A DNA stretch of 64,000 nucleotides from positions 62,001 through 126,000 of the forward strand of contig JAGFNK010000049.1 in the NCBI GenBank assembly GCA_025769875.1, read 5' to 3'. Numbering within the stretch: the stretch's first letter is position 1; the number at the start of each line of letters is the position of its first letter. A program made the position numbers and the translations under genes. Below are positions 24,101-33,997 of this stretch, one piece after another. Below the pieces are notes generated by a model. It searched no databases and had not been told where the DNA came from. It saw only the letters and a program-made list of their open reading frames with translations. The DNA comes from Russula earlei (lineage: Eukaryota; Basidiomycota; Agaricomycetes; Russulales; Russulaceae).

Positions 24101-25502
24101 ATCTCCTGCAAGGTTAATTGTGCCTGTACAGTGCCCGCGTAGCACATACAAAGGTTGAGAACCAGCTCAAGAGGCTCAACATCCGATTCTGGCACGTCTA
24201 CCCTCCATCCCCTACAGCCGCTGTGGCAGCTGTCAATGCTCTCGGCGCGGCCTCTCCTTCCTGTATTCCGTGCCACACACAGCACGCTCTCGCACGCAAT
24301 CCCAGCGTTGCTCATCCAATCGTCCGACGTTCTGCGTGACTCGGCAGCGCGGGACGCGGCGATGCCAAACATCCGCGTTGTCCCCCTGGCGTGGTGGGCG
24401 CCAGGCGCAAAAGTGAAGGGCCCCAAGGTTATAACGTGTGTCAAGCTGCGACATGTGCAACAGCTGGTAGGGCGTCGTATCGCGACGGCGTCATCGTCAC
24501 AAGGCGTACTGCGACCATCGAGGCGTATCGTTTACGATGCCCACGAGGCATTAGTTTGCTTTCTTTCAAATGAGGTGGACGGGTGTATGGATGAATTCAA
24601 GGAGGAATGGGAAAGCGTGTCTAAGATTGTTGTCATCGCAGCGTGAGGGTGTGTCTGCCTCTCCTTGTCTACCCTCATGCTGGCTTACGCGACATATATA
24701 GTTGTGAACATGGCAAAAGAGAAGCAATGGGAGGATGTGCGACTGCTCTCGTTTGATTTGCAAACTGTTGAGTTCACCTATGCGGCGGTCCGTATAACTT
24801 GATCACCGTTTACTACTCCTAAACTTATGCTTCAATAGGATTATACACTCTCCATCTCTTGCAAGGATCAACTCCTCACGGGTGGTTCGTACAACCTCCG
24901 CTTTGGACGTCTTCCATCCCGAAATGAGGCGCACAACCACCGGCCAAACCCGCACTCCGATGCTGAGCCTTTCTTTCATGCGCTTCTGCGCCAGGGCCGG
25001 CTCGCCGATGCCCTCCCAGCGCTCGTCTCTGTTCTCCGTGACACAGTGCCTGTGCTTGAGGTCCTCGCACGCATTCCAACCCGCGCGGTACCCAAGGCCG
25101 CCGGCTGGTGGCGTGTGATGTTCGGCCGGGGTGGGGGCGAAGGCGGGAGCGTCGCCCGGCACGCGCTCGACTTCCGTGTGCTCACGGGCTCGCGAGTGGT
25201 GATATTCGATGCGTCCGAGTCGCTCTTTCGTAGTGCGCCACATTCCCAACAACAGGACGCCTCGTCTGGAGTGGTGGTCCCCTCGTCGGTGGGCTTTCGT
25301 CCCATCCCTGATCCTTGGCCGCGCGATCTCTGAAGGCGTCGCGGCGGGGCGGGGGCGGGGAACCGTTGCCGGTATCGATATCGGCATCGTGTGTGGCGCT
25401 GCGGACGTCGTCGTGGTTGGTGAGGCGTTGTGGGGGAGCATCGCCCGAGCGAGCAGGTTGGGTGGAGAGGTGGTCGTCGTAAAGATGGAGGAGAGTGACT
25501 GA
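21143..25502 (+). CDS. MED14/RGR1: Mediator complex subunit 14
   Basis: This is the backbone subunit joining Mediator head, middle and tail, in the nucleus. The ATG at 21143 leads to IELLEKELPKVDDGQVKLSE. Spliced exons give LPGMSDSARKRKLADFVVAW, KQVVKLYAVTKWSRDADIV, NITAFLMNQNRQFEDVVHGL and LRNHDLLTSLDVLTTGSYRR. They continue with PRLTDQQVSKILTNLETLTR and FRLRMVEIVPIEMSNYR, all typical of the MED14 N-terminal domain. Later exons include DGRAWFLVPNMFETSICL, GYQ-less tail-domain repeats and a C-terminal KAAGWWRVMFG..RHALDFRVLTGSRV block. The frame of that block stops at 25333. The next frame (+1) continues with RAISEGVAAGRGRGTVAGID and IGIVCGAADVVVVGEALWG to a stop at 25502, matching the expected MED14 end. 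I therefore give 25502 and flag a one-base frame change near 25310-25330. Confidence 0.88.
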
Positions 25503-25686
25503 TGGCCGCAGCATTGTGGTTATACCAGTAGGCAGCCCGAGCCCATTGGGCTCATTTGGCATAATTTATCATCTGCACAAACATTTTCTGTATTCGCAAC
25601 AGAAGACGCGTGTTGGTCGATTACACTTGTTACATATGGCTTGCGGGTATCGTGTAGGCAGAAGCAAGCTACGCGTCGTCTGGAGA

Positions 25687-26235
25687 CTACTCAGCATCGG
25701 CCTGTTGTATCAACTCGTCGACGGGCACGCGGACCAGACGTTCTCCGGGAGGCAGATCTACGTCAGCGACAACTTCAGCCCTGTCATCTGTTGAGGTTGA
25801 TGATTCCCGCGCTGCTACTACGGAGGAATGGCACGCATGATCAGGACACTACAGAGAGGAACGGAACGAGAGAGGACTCTGTACCGAACATACTCAGGAT
25901 GCGGAACATCTGCGGCCACTGCGCAAGCACTTGGCCCTGCACTACAAAACAAGATCGGATCAGCGACAGGATCGACGGGAGAGGGACAAGAAGAAAGGAA
26001 GGAAGGTAGATAGGTGATAGAAGGAGGACGCACCGATGCCGGCTTCGGCCATCTCCTCGCAGTCGTCCGCAAGACCCTCGAGGCGGCGGAGGAAGAGCGC
26101 GCTCGCGCGTTGCAAGGCGTCGACTGCCTCCAGTTCCTTTTTCTTATCTGCTAGTCGGGCGAGGAGTGCTGCGCTTGGGGGAGGCTGCGAGGCTGGAGCG
26201 TGGGATGCACGGATGGAGGCGCTTGAAGGACGCAT
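25687..26235 (-). CDS. DAD2: DASH/DAM1 complex subunit DAD2
   Basis: DAD2 is a small coiled-coil subunit of the microtubule-binding DASH ring at kinetochores. The ATG at 26235 was chosen over an upstream GTG in the same frame. Three exons give about 128 residues: LLARLADKKKELEAVDALQR and ASALFLRRLEGLADDCEEMA (coiled coil), then EAGIVQGQVLAQWPQMFRIL, then ARESSTSTDDRAEVVADVDL and an acidic C-terminus ending IQQADAE, with the stop at 25687-25689. Introns use GTGCGT..TAG and GTACAG..CAG and keep phase 1. The family signature G.VLAQWP.MFRIL is intact. The gene converges with MED14. Confidence 0.88.
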
Positions 26236-26805
26236 CGTTGGGAGATGAGATGGCACGGCACGGACTTATGGCAGGGTCAAATCAGGGCTGCTGCATCAAA
26301 GGGCCACAGATGATCATTCGGTCGGTCAACTTGTTGTCACAGGATGGCCCTCCCCTGGTCCCTGGCTGGTAGCGTACCGCTCTCTTCCTACGAGCCCGCT
26401 GAGCTTCTCCCGCCTTCTAAGTCCGCCCTCTTCACTGGCTCGCTTTTCGTCCCTGGTCACCCCTCGACCACATCAACCGAACTATGCCACTTTCCTAACC
26501 AATCCTTCTCTCCCTTCAATAGCTCCTCCTCTCATTGTTCGTTTACCTTGCGCGGCCACTGACCACTTGGCCTGTGCAACAGCTCCGATCACCATTACCA
26601 TTGTGCCGTATGGCCTGCAATTTTGTGGCATTGATCCCATCATTGACACATTGCGAGTCTGCTGCCGCCATTAAATATATAGCGCATTGTGTTCATACTT
26701 TGTTCTTGGAGGCCGATACCGCCCGTTACCCCTCGTCAGCTCTAGCTTACCGACCTACACCTCGTCTGCCCCTTCCTTCCCCTGCTGGCTACCACTCACA
26801 CAAAG
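26236..26805. other. spacer upstream of DAD2 and the 26.8-kb gene
   Basis: This probably contains divergent promoters for DAD2 (-) and the phosphatase-like gene (+). It is rich in pyrimidines on the plus strand, as fungal leaders often are. No gene was seen. Confidence 0.45.
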
Positions 26806-27303
26806 CCATGCAAACGCGGAAACTGACGCGACATCCGATCCAAAGGTCGAGCTTGCGTGCCAGCCCCCCTCAGAGCAATGCTCTACCCCGCCGAATCGCC
26901 GCAGGCGTCTTTTTCCTCGACGCGGATGGGGTCAACAACATCGACTCCGACTCCGACGACTCGAACGACCCCCTGCCCTCCGCCAAAACGTTGGCCACCC
27001 TGGGGATCACGCATGCCGTCGTCGAACGCGGATCCGACCTCCGTCTGACGTGCGGGATGAAGGCCCTCTTCGTCGGCCGGCAGGACCCGCTCTCCAGAGT
27101 CGTCGGGTGGATGCGCGCAGGTGAGGCGGCTCGGAGCGCACATCATCGTCAGCGATTTTGCCGCCGCCGCCGGATACCTTCTCGTCGAGCTTGGCCTGAC
27201 ACCTCGCACCGCCTGGCTGCGTATGGCCCGCGGAATCCCACCTGTCGGTGACCCCGTGTTGGCACGACTGTGCGCGCTTGCGTACGCACATCATCGGAAA
27301 TGA
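26806..27303 (+). pseudogene. phosphatase-like protein copy A, frameshifted
   Basis: The first block starts at ATG 26806 and reads LPRRIAAGVFFLDADG, LATLGITHAVVERGSDLRL and ALFVGRQDPLSRVVGWMRA. One base later, in the +1 frame from 27121, it continues RRLGAHIIVSDFAAAAGYLL, VELGLTPRTAWLRMARGIPP and a short helix to a stop at 27303. Deleting one G of GCAGGTGAGG near 27120 would join the blocks. The layout (outer strand, LGITH, helix, IIV strand, GYLL helix) resembles a dual-specificity phosphatase fold in which the HC.AG.SRS loop is missing. It aligns without gaps to the intact gene at 36941 in the core. The break may be a real mutation or a sequencing error. The phosphatase relationship is inference from pattern. 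Confidence 0.45.
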
Positions 27304-28185
27304 AAAGGAGGCTGGACCCGCTTGCATATCAGAGAGTGCCTCTTTGAAGGACAATGGTGGGCCTGCCATTGGTGGTAAATATCAGGGATTCGGCACTTCG
27401 CCACGTTCGTGTCGGAGCCAAAGGACTAGAATGCGATCAGAATCTGGGCTTAAGCATGTCATTATCATATAGGTTGTAAAAAAGTACTGTAGCGTCTACA
27501 TCTGTTATTGATAGAGTGAGGGACGTGGTGCTAGTGGTCCACGGCGATGGCGATGGAATGGGCAGGATAGAATTTGATATCATCTCGGTGCCTGCTACGA
27601 GTGTCAGTGCCGTTGTATCTGACAATGTATATGATGATTATGCCTGATGGTGACGATCGTCATCATCTGTTGTTGCTGGTCGCTTAGACGTCGACGGGGG
27701 TTTCTCACTGGCACTAGCCATTGACACGCAACAACTCTTGACTCGGTCCCTCCATCCTCCCCCCTCCAACAACAGAGATGCACGACCCGGCAACGAGGTA
27801 AGTTCTAGACCTGCCACTTATATGGACATGGATGGCCAACACCGGGGATGCGCTCATTGATATCGGGGCTTTTCCACAACCGGGCACATATCGCCCTTGC
27901 CTTATCACCCTTGCCTCAAGGCCTCAGCAACCCCGCTCAATCTCTCTATCGTGGGCCGCACACTGTGCAGACGACCCCACGCCGCTCTTTAATATCCGCA
28001 GTTCTGTCGCGCCCGCCAAAGTCGACAAAATGTATCACATGGCCACAAGACCCCTTTTAATTTCCTCGAAAAGGCCCCGCCTCGCCTTTCCCACTGTCAT
28101 CCGGACGGACAGTAGTGTTCAGGGGCGTACACGATGTAGGAAGATGCACAGCCAATCATCCTCGTTCGACTTCGTGTTTCTCACG
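27304..28185. other. intergenic, nothing recognised
   Basis: This runs from the end of phosphatase-like copy A to the start of the duplicated membrane-protein segment. Open frames are short and unrelated to known families. Confidence 0.45.
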
Positions 28186-30352
28186 CTGAGCGGCCAAAAC
28201 ATTATCGCTATTCCGGTAATGGAAGGTCAGCAGGCACCCACATTCGAGCGCTGCCCCGACATCGCCCATACGTCTTCCCCGATGTGATGGCGCAAACGAT
28301 TGGCATTGCGAGTCTAGTCATGTGTGTGCATCGCCTGGGTTGTTACGGCGGGCACTCGAATCGCCCTATATACATACCTCGGGCTTTTGCTGAAGTTCAT
28401 CCCCGCATCTCCTCCGGACCCGTATCAACAAGATGGTCAACTTTCACGATCCTTCCGTCGTCCTGAAGGACTACAGTGTGTTCCGTGGTTGTCGTATCAG
28501 TCGATACTTCTCTGATAGTCATCTCATCTAGTTGCCCTTATCAAGCTTAATCATGCACTAGCCGGTATCTACATGTGCGTCCGTGTCGATTCGTCCCTCG
28601 AGGGCGCGCGCTAAGCTTGAGAGAATCTCAGTTGGGAGACTGTGTTCACGGCCGGCTTTGAATTAGATGTCCTAAGACGAAAACGACCATATAGATGGAC
28701 GATATGGGTGAGCTCTTTGCGGATACAGAACACCATCCGTCTCCTGAATGATGAAAGTAGTTATATCTCGGCACTCGCTACACTGGCTTGCTTGCGTTCA
28801 TCTTTTTCTTCGTCAACACTGACGGTCCCCGTCTTCCTTGTGAGGTAACGCTTGCGCTGTACAGGGTATAGGGTAGACGTCGTTAACACGCATCTTCTCA
28901 TAGCCGTTCATAACCGTGCATTTCGTAAGCGCACAGCACCGACTACCCCTTCTCACACCCTTATTTGCGATTTCGCACCCTCAGGCTTTACCGTACGCTT
29001 GTTGGGCATTCGCATCCCTTATCATTGTTATCCGAGTGCAAGTCTTCTCTCGGTTCGGTCTCACAGCAATTGACCGTCCTCATCTCCTCTCTTTATCAGA
29101 ATCGCGATATGGAGCCTGAATCTCTTCGTGTCACTTCTCGCCGTCGGTGTCTGGTCGGGTGGTCTTGCACTTAACGTCCGGAGTACGTTCCGTCGTTCGC
29201 ACTGGCATTTCATGTCTCATTCTTGCGCTTGCAAAAGACTTGACAATGGTGAAGAATGGAACGCCTCTTATGGAGGTTCTGAACTTACCCGCATATAAAT
29301 TAAACAGATTGAGGCGTTCTACGACACCACCTTGGAGACCTGCATCGTTCAAGATACCCACAAGGGCCTCGTCAATGCAGTGGGCGTCCTCGTGGTCGAC
29401 GTGGTGCTCCTCATGACCATGCTAATTGGTCTCCTGCGATGTGCGCATAAGAGTCCAAATGGCATATGGAAACTGCTTTACCAACATGTGACACTTAACC
29501 TATTCTCTACCTGGAACCGCGGGATACTGAATTCCTTCTAGTGTATTATCTGGATTGTCCTCGCATTAATCACAGAAATACCAACCGTGGTCTGTTTTTT
29601 ACCTCCCATTTCTTTCACAACGTCCGGCTAAACGGTTTTCAGGTCTTCCTCATTCTGAATTTGAATGGTGTGTGTTTTCCGGCGTCGATACACGGACGGA
29701 CCTGATATCTCTTTCTGTCCTGGCAGATGCTTGGAATGAAGTGCGGTTTATCCTTTATTTGTTTCTTCGTCAGTGGCTGATTCAATTATTACTTCATACT
29801 TCAGATGCTCAATGGAGCGGCAAGTAAGCGATAATACAATGCTGCAGAAAGCCCGCTCTGACCGATGTCTTCTTTCTAGTCGCCATAATGTCCGTCTTTT
29901 CTGGATCTCCCCTCACCGCCATATGACTCTGACCCCGTTAACCAGATCTATCGGTGCTGCCCGCATGTACCGCTCTTTATCCATAAATGGATCTCTCACC
30001 GAATACCCCTTGTGAGTGTTGCGATCCCGTCTTTCAATCCCAGAGTCGTTTCTCGATGAACCTCTCATGTCTCCACTCCTCTACTCGTTCAGGACATCGG
30101 ATCTCCCAAAATTCTCGGCACCGTCGTTGAACACGTCTGCCAGTGCACGGACCAGAAATGTCCACGAATCTATCCAGCTTGCGACGATCGCTAGATCGGA
30201 GCGGCACCCGACGATGTACGGCGCCCCAGTCTACGTGACAGCAGATTATGCACAAGTAGAGTTCGCTCCCAGCGTATCGAACACAACCCTCGTGCCCGAA
30301 AGCGCGAGTAGCGAGGCCACCTCGTCTAGACATGAGACAATTTAGCTCATCT
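28186..30352 (+). repeat. direct repeat copy A (about 2.1 kb), with gene
   Basis: The segment beginning GCTGAGCGGCCAAAAC and running to about 30352 is closely matched by 33998-36086 in the same orientation, including introns and several hundred bases upstream of the ATG. Differences are scattered substitutions and small indels. This is a segmental duplication of one gene with its promoter, now flanking ATG7. Confidence 0.85.
28433..30345 (+). CDS. seven-helix membrane protein, agaricomycete family, copy A
   Basis: The function is unknown; the family is common in Agaricomycetes and predicted to be multi-pass. The ATG at 28433 gives MVNFHDPSVVLKDY. Spliced exons continue IALIKLNHALAGIYIWETVF, ELDVLRRKRPYRWTIW, LYLGTRYTGLLAFIFFFVN and ALPYACWAFASLIIVIRV. 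A further exon has THKGLVNAVGVLVVDVVLLM, LIGLLRCAHKSPNGIWKLLY, then IWIVLALITEIPTV and IGAARMYRSL. The C-terminal exon ends at 30345. The first four introns splice in frame (for example AT^GTGCGT..CTCAG^T restores IWE), so this copy looks functional. It is paired with copy B at 34216 and separated from it by ATG7 on the other strand. Confidence 0.72.
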
Positions 30353-30859
30353 TGTAGGATAGTAACCATATACACTATTAGCTCAAGTGAATGGTAATAA
30401 AAGTACGTGTAATATGGACCTCAGTCTTGTATTAACATTTAGCTGAGATTGAGCCGAGTCTATGGTAACCGAAGCCGCGGGCTTAACCAGCGATTGAAAG
30501 TCTCCTGCGGAGTGTCGGTAGTATTCATAAAGCATATCTTATCGTTCTGATCTCTTTAACAAGCTGTTTCATGGTTTCAGAAGTGGGCATTTTGTCTGAA
30601 AGTGCGATAAGTTGGCATGCGGTACGAGTTGTGGCAGAACGAGTCACAAAGTGTTGGGGAAATGGTCATAATGACTAACTGAAAGGATGGACCACAAATG
30701 GTCGAACAGTGATTTACATTACATCCAAATTCACGTGACCCAAGCTGGGGCCAAAGCCGTCATCGAGCCGTCATTTTGGTCTGGATTTCGGCCCTGACCT
30801 GTCGTGGCCCGACTCGGCTCACGGCCTGAGGCCCGGCCAGGCTCTTTTTTTTTTTTTAG
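30353..30859. other. unique segment separating copy A from a truncated third tail
   Basis: This roughly 500-bp stretch is absent from the copy-B side. It has no coding potential that I recognise, contains a GACCTCAGTCTTGT motif (30410-30423) similar to motifs at 49.8-49.9 kb, and ends in a run of 13 T (30845-30857). An inserted short element is possible. Confidence 0.45.
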
Positions 30860-31010
30860 GTCATCGGATCTCCCAAAATAAAATTCTCTCGGCTACATCG
30901 AGAGGCCACCTCGAGCGAGACACAAGACGGCTCATCTGGAACGAGATAGGCTCTTCATCCTTTGGGTCCGCGCGCACGGTCACACAGGTTTACTGTAATA
31001 CGTTGCTTGG
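30860..31010 (+). repeat. truncated third copy of the duplicated gene's 3' end
   Basis: ATCGGATCTCCCAAAA is followed by GAGGCCACCTCGAGCGAGAC and then AGATAGGCTC..TCATCCTTTGGGTCCG. These are three blocks of the 3' coding and flanking sequence of copies A and B, with the middle deleted. The downstream part matches the flank of copy B (36074-36115), not that of copy A. Confidence 0.65.
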
Positions 31011-31278
31011 ATACTTTGGTGGCCAGCTCGAAAATGTATGTAACAACGGGGGCGTGCACGATGTGGGAACTTAAAGGTGCACAGCCAATTGCGAGAATAC
31101 GAGACGGAACCCTTAATATACCACTCGCAGATTTGGTTGGTACGGGCACGGGTTTTGAAGCAAACCCAGGGTTAATCATGCAAATGCCATCCTCTCTTGT
31201 GGTGTGGTGCGAAGCATAGCTTCTAGTAATTGTACACAAACAAGAATCTTCATCACTGCCCAATCCTTTCTGGGGTGT

Positions 31279-33857
31279 TCAAAAATCCTCATCTAACCCC
31301 TCCTCCCAATCGACCGCTTCCAACGCTTCCTCACCCTCGGCATGTAATTTGTCCAACCCCGTCAGGGTCTCGAGGAATCCTGTTTCATTGAATGCCCTCA
31401 ACAACATCGCGAATCCTTGCGTTTCGTATGCTTCTAGGACCTGCCACAATGCTCGTCATCAGTTCTAGTCCAGATGGCACGTCGGCAAAACAGGCGCACG
31501 GTCTCACTGCAATCCTGTACAACGGTTATATGCGGCGCCCACGATCGGCATGTTGCGGAACTGAGCGAGAAATCCGCGCAACTGATGCGGAACGAGACCC
31601 AGCACGCTCCCTCCGTCTTCCTGTTGGGGCTGCGGGGGATTCTCGCAAAGGCGGCGGCGCAGGTGCGTGGAGGCTGAAAAATATAAGATCCAATCTACTG
31701 CATCGCTCGGAAGAGCAGGACCCACCCTAAAGGATGCTGAAGGATTGATACGAGTAGCTCAACGGCAGTCGCAGACGCAATTGGCGCGAGCCCTGGACGT
31801 GTCACCGTGCACATCTGATCTAGTGTGCGATCTGTAAGGGACTATGCATCGTCGATGTGCAAGCAGTAAGTCAATCAATCTAGCTCAATGGCTGGAGGTA
31901 TAAGACCATACGTCCGCAGGGGCCACAATATCATTGCAATAGTAACACCCCAGTCTATTCACATTATGCGCAGACTCCTCGCGTGCACCATGCCGCATAA
32001 CAAGGTACGAGTCAAATCCTAGGGCGGCATTGAGTACGATCTGTACAACCTAAATCAAATAATGACAGGTTCAGGGGAGGAGGGTGCGCACCTTGCCCTT
32101 CGCCGAACCCAGTACCGTTGGAAGCCAGCGACTTTCACGTGAGTCCATCAGCAGAAAGATAGCGTCATGCGAATCGAAGAGATCTTCAAGGGCACGGACG
32201 TCCGCCTTGATCTGCCCCTCGGAGCCTGGCGGGATTGGATGCCCTGGCATCGGAACGGACAGCGTTATACCCTGGGCATCCTGAAATGTCATCGGCACGG
32301 CGCTCTGGCGTGAAGTGTTGTCGAACACACGACTCCCGGATAAATCCTCTGCAACCGCTCAGCGGCGGCCTCAGCTTTGGGCCGGCCGCCGTGGAGGCAG
32401 TCCTCAAACTCGAACAACGGTTGTCGGACAGGGTTCGAGAAAGATACCCGTCCAGAGTCGACGAGAGTAACTTTGCGAATGCCCCAACCCTAATACTTGC
32501 ACCAAAGGAAAGTAAATAGCGGCACGTGCGAGGTTAGGCGACTGACCATGAGAGTACGGGCAACGTAGCATCCGAGAGTGCCTGCGCCGAGCAATAAGCA
32601 CCGTGTTTGTGCAATCTTTTCCAAGTTGAGGCCGGGGAGGATCCGCCAGCGCATCAATTTGAGATTCAGATCCACCGCTTGGTCCGCAAGTCTGCCATTC
32701 AAGATTCATCATCACCCGTGTTCGGCTCTAACGAACATGGGACTGGCCTTTTTGGGTCCATCATGGGTGCAAGGTCGGCCACTCGCGCGCCAAGTTTACC
32801 TTGTACATTCTTTTCCCACCCGACCGCACTGGGCTTCTCTGCACTGGTCGGACCGCCCTGCAGAATGCCAAAACGACTCGATGATGCGTCACCACGCCAA
32901 CAGAGCACCCGCACGTCCTGGATTTCCTCTGAGTGTACTGCGCGAAGGTACGCAAGGAGATTACGCAGGGGCCACCCGGGTGCAGAAGCTTGTGCCGAAG
33001 GATCGAGAAAACCAATTACTCGCTGGAAGTCGTTGTTGGACTGACCCTTTGACCGAGATGCGAAGTATAGATGCGCACCGATTTTTGGGGCACGTTTGCA
33101 AAGAAAGCGGCAAACTCTTGCACCTGAGCGACCTCAACATCATCGTTCGTCACGGGCCGTATAAGGAAAAATGCACGGGCTGTCACGGCAAGTTGATTCG
33201 TGAGTGAATTGAGTTGGGCTTCGGAGAAGTGAGCCTCCGCCGTCGACCAATCATCCTCGATCTCCCACAAAGGTTGAGCAGCAAAGGCGGGAAACGCGAA
33301 CCAATAATAGAATTTATATCTCTTGAGGTCGGCGAAGGTAATGAGTAGGAACTTTGTTAGCACAGAGATGTCATGGTTCTTGACAATGCCATCCCAAATC
33401 TGTATGCAGGCAATCAGCATGGGTGGCAGTGATCTTCGAGCGGCCCGTCTGTGGGACCTATGGCGAATACAGTACATACATCATCGGTTAATGTGTTGAA
33501 CAGGGCACGCTTGTCGGCGTTCTTGAACTCCTCAATTGTGTTGTAATTCTTCACGATGCCTTGGGCCGGAATCGAGAGCAGAGGTGGGCTAACATGATGA
33601 GGGCTTTCTTGGGACAAGTGCCATGATGCTCACCTATAACCCTCCAAAAGTCCTTCTCCGCCGACAGTGATGTTACAACCTAGTGCGACGTCTTGTCCCG
33701 TGTTCCGGTCTTTGATAGTGCGCCCAGCCGAGTACGTTGCCGTGAGAGTGACCGTCTCTTCGGACAGACGAAGGACCTCAAGCTTAAGCTTGCTAAGTTC
33801 ATGCCAGAAGGTTGGCTGAACAATGGATGAGAACTGTGCAAACTGGACGATGGGCAT
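31279..33857 (-). CDS. ATG7: autophagy E1-like activating enzyme ATG7
   Basis: ATG7 activates ATG8 and ATG12 with ATP and passes them to ATG3 and ATG10; it acts in the cytoplasm and at the phagophore. The ATG at 33857 starts [20 protein letters not shown], followed by [20 protein letters not shown]. Exons then give [20 protein letters not shown] and [15 protein letters not shown]. The adenylation domain follows: [17 protein letters not shown] (nucleotide-binding GxGxxG), [40 protein letters not shown] and [38 protein letters not shown] and [13 protein letters not shown] come next. [11 protein letters not shown] carries the catalytic cysteine. The C-terminal ATG8-binding tail ends [14 protein letters not shown], stop at 31279-31281. 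A 50-bp intron after RIYPGV restores [15 protein letters not shown]. All key motifs are intact. The gene lies between two direct-repeat copies of an unrelated membrane-protein gene. Confidence 0.93.
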
Positions 33858-33997
33858 GATTGTTGGGACGTTGGACGTTGCAGTCGTGTTCTGCCACCCG
33901 CTGTGACAGCCACGCGGAGCCGTGAAACGTGCACCATCTCGGACTTTCGCGGACGCGAGGCGTTACACTCGCACAGCCGATCATTCATTCGACTCTG

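Noticed and set aside
24803..25441. 212-codon minus-strand frame
   Set aside because: It overlaps MED14 C-terminal exons antisense; the sense strand carries the conserved KAAGW..RHALDFR block.
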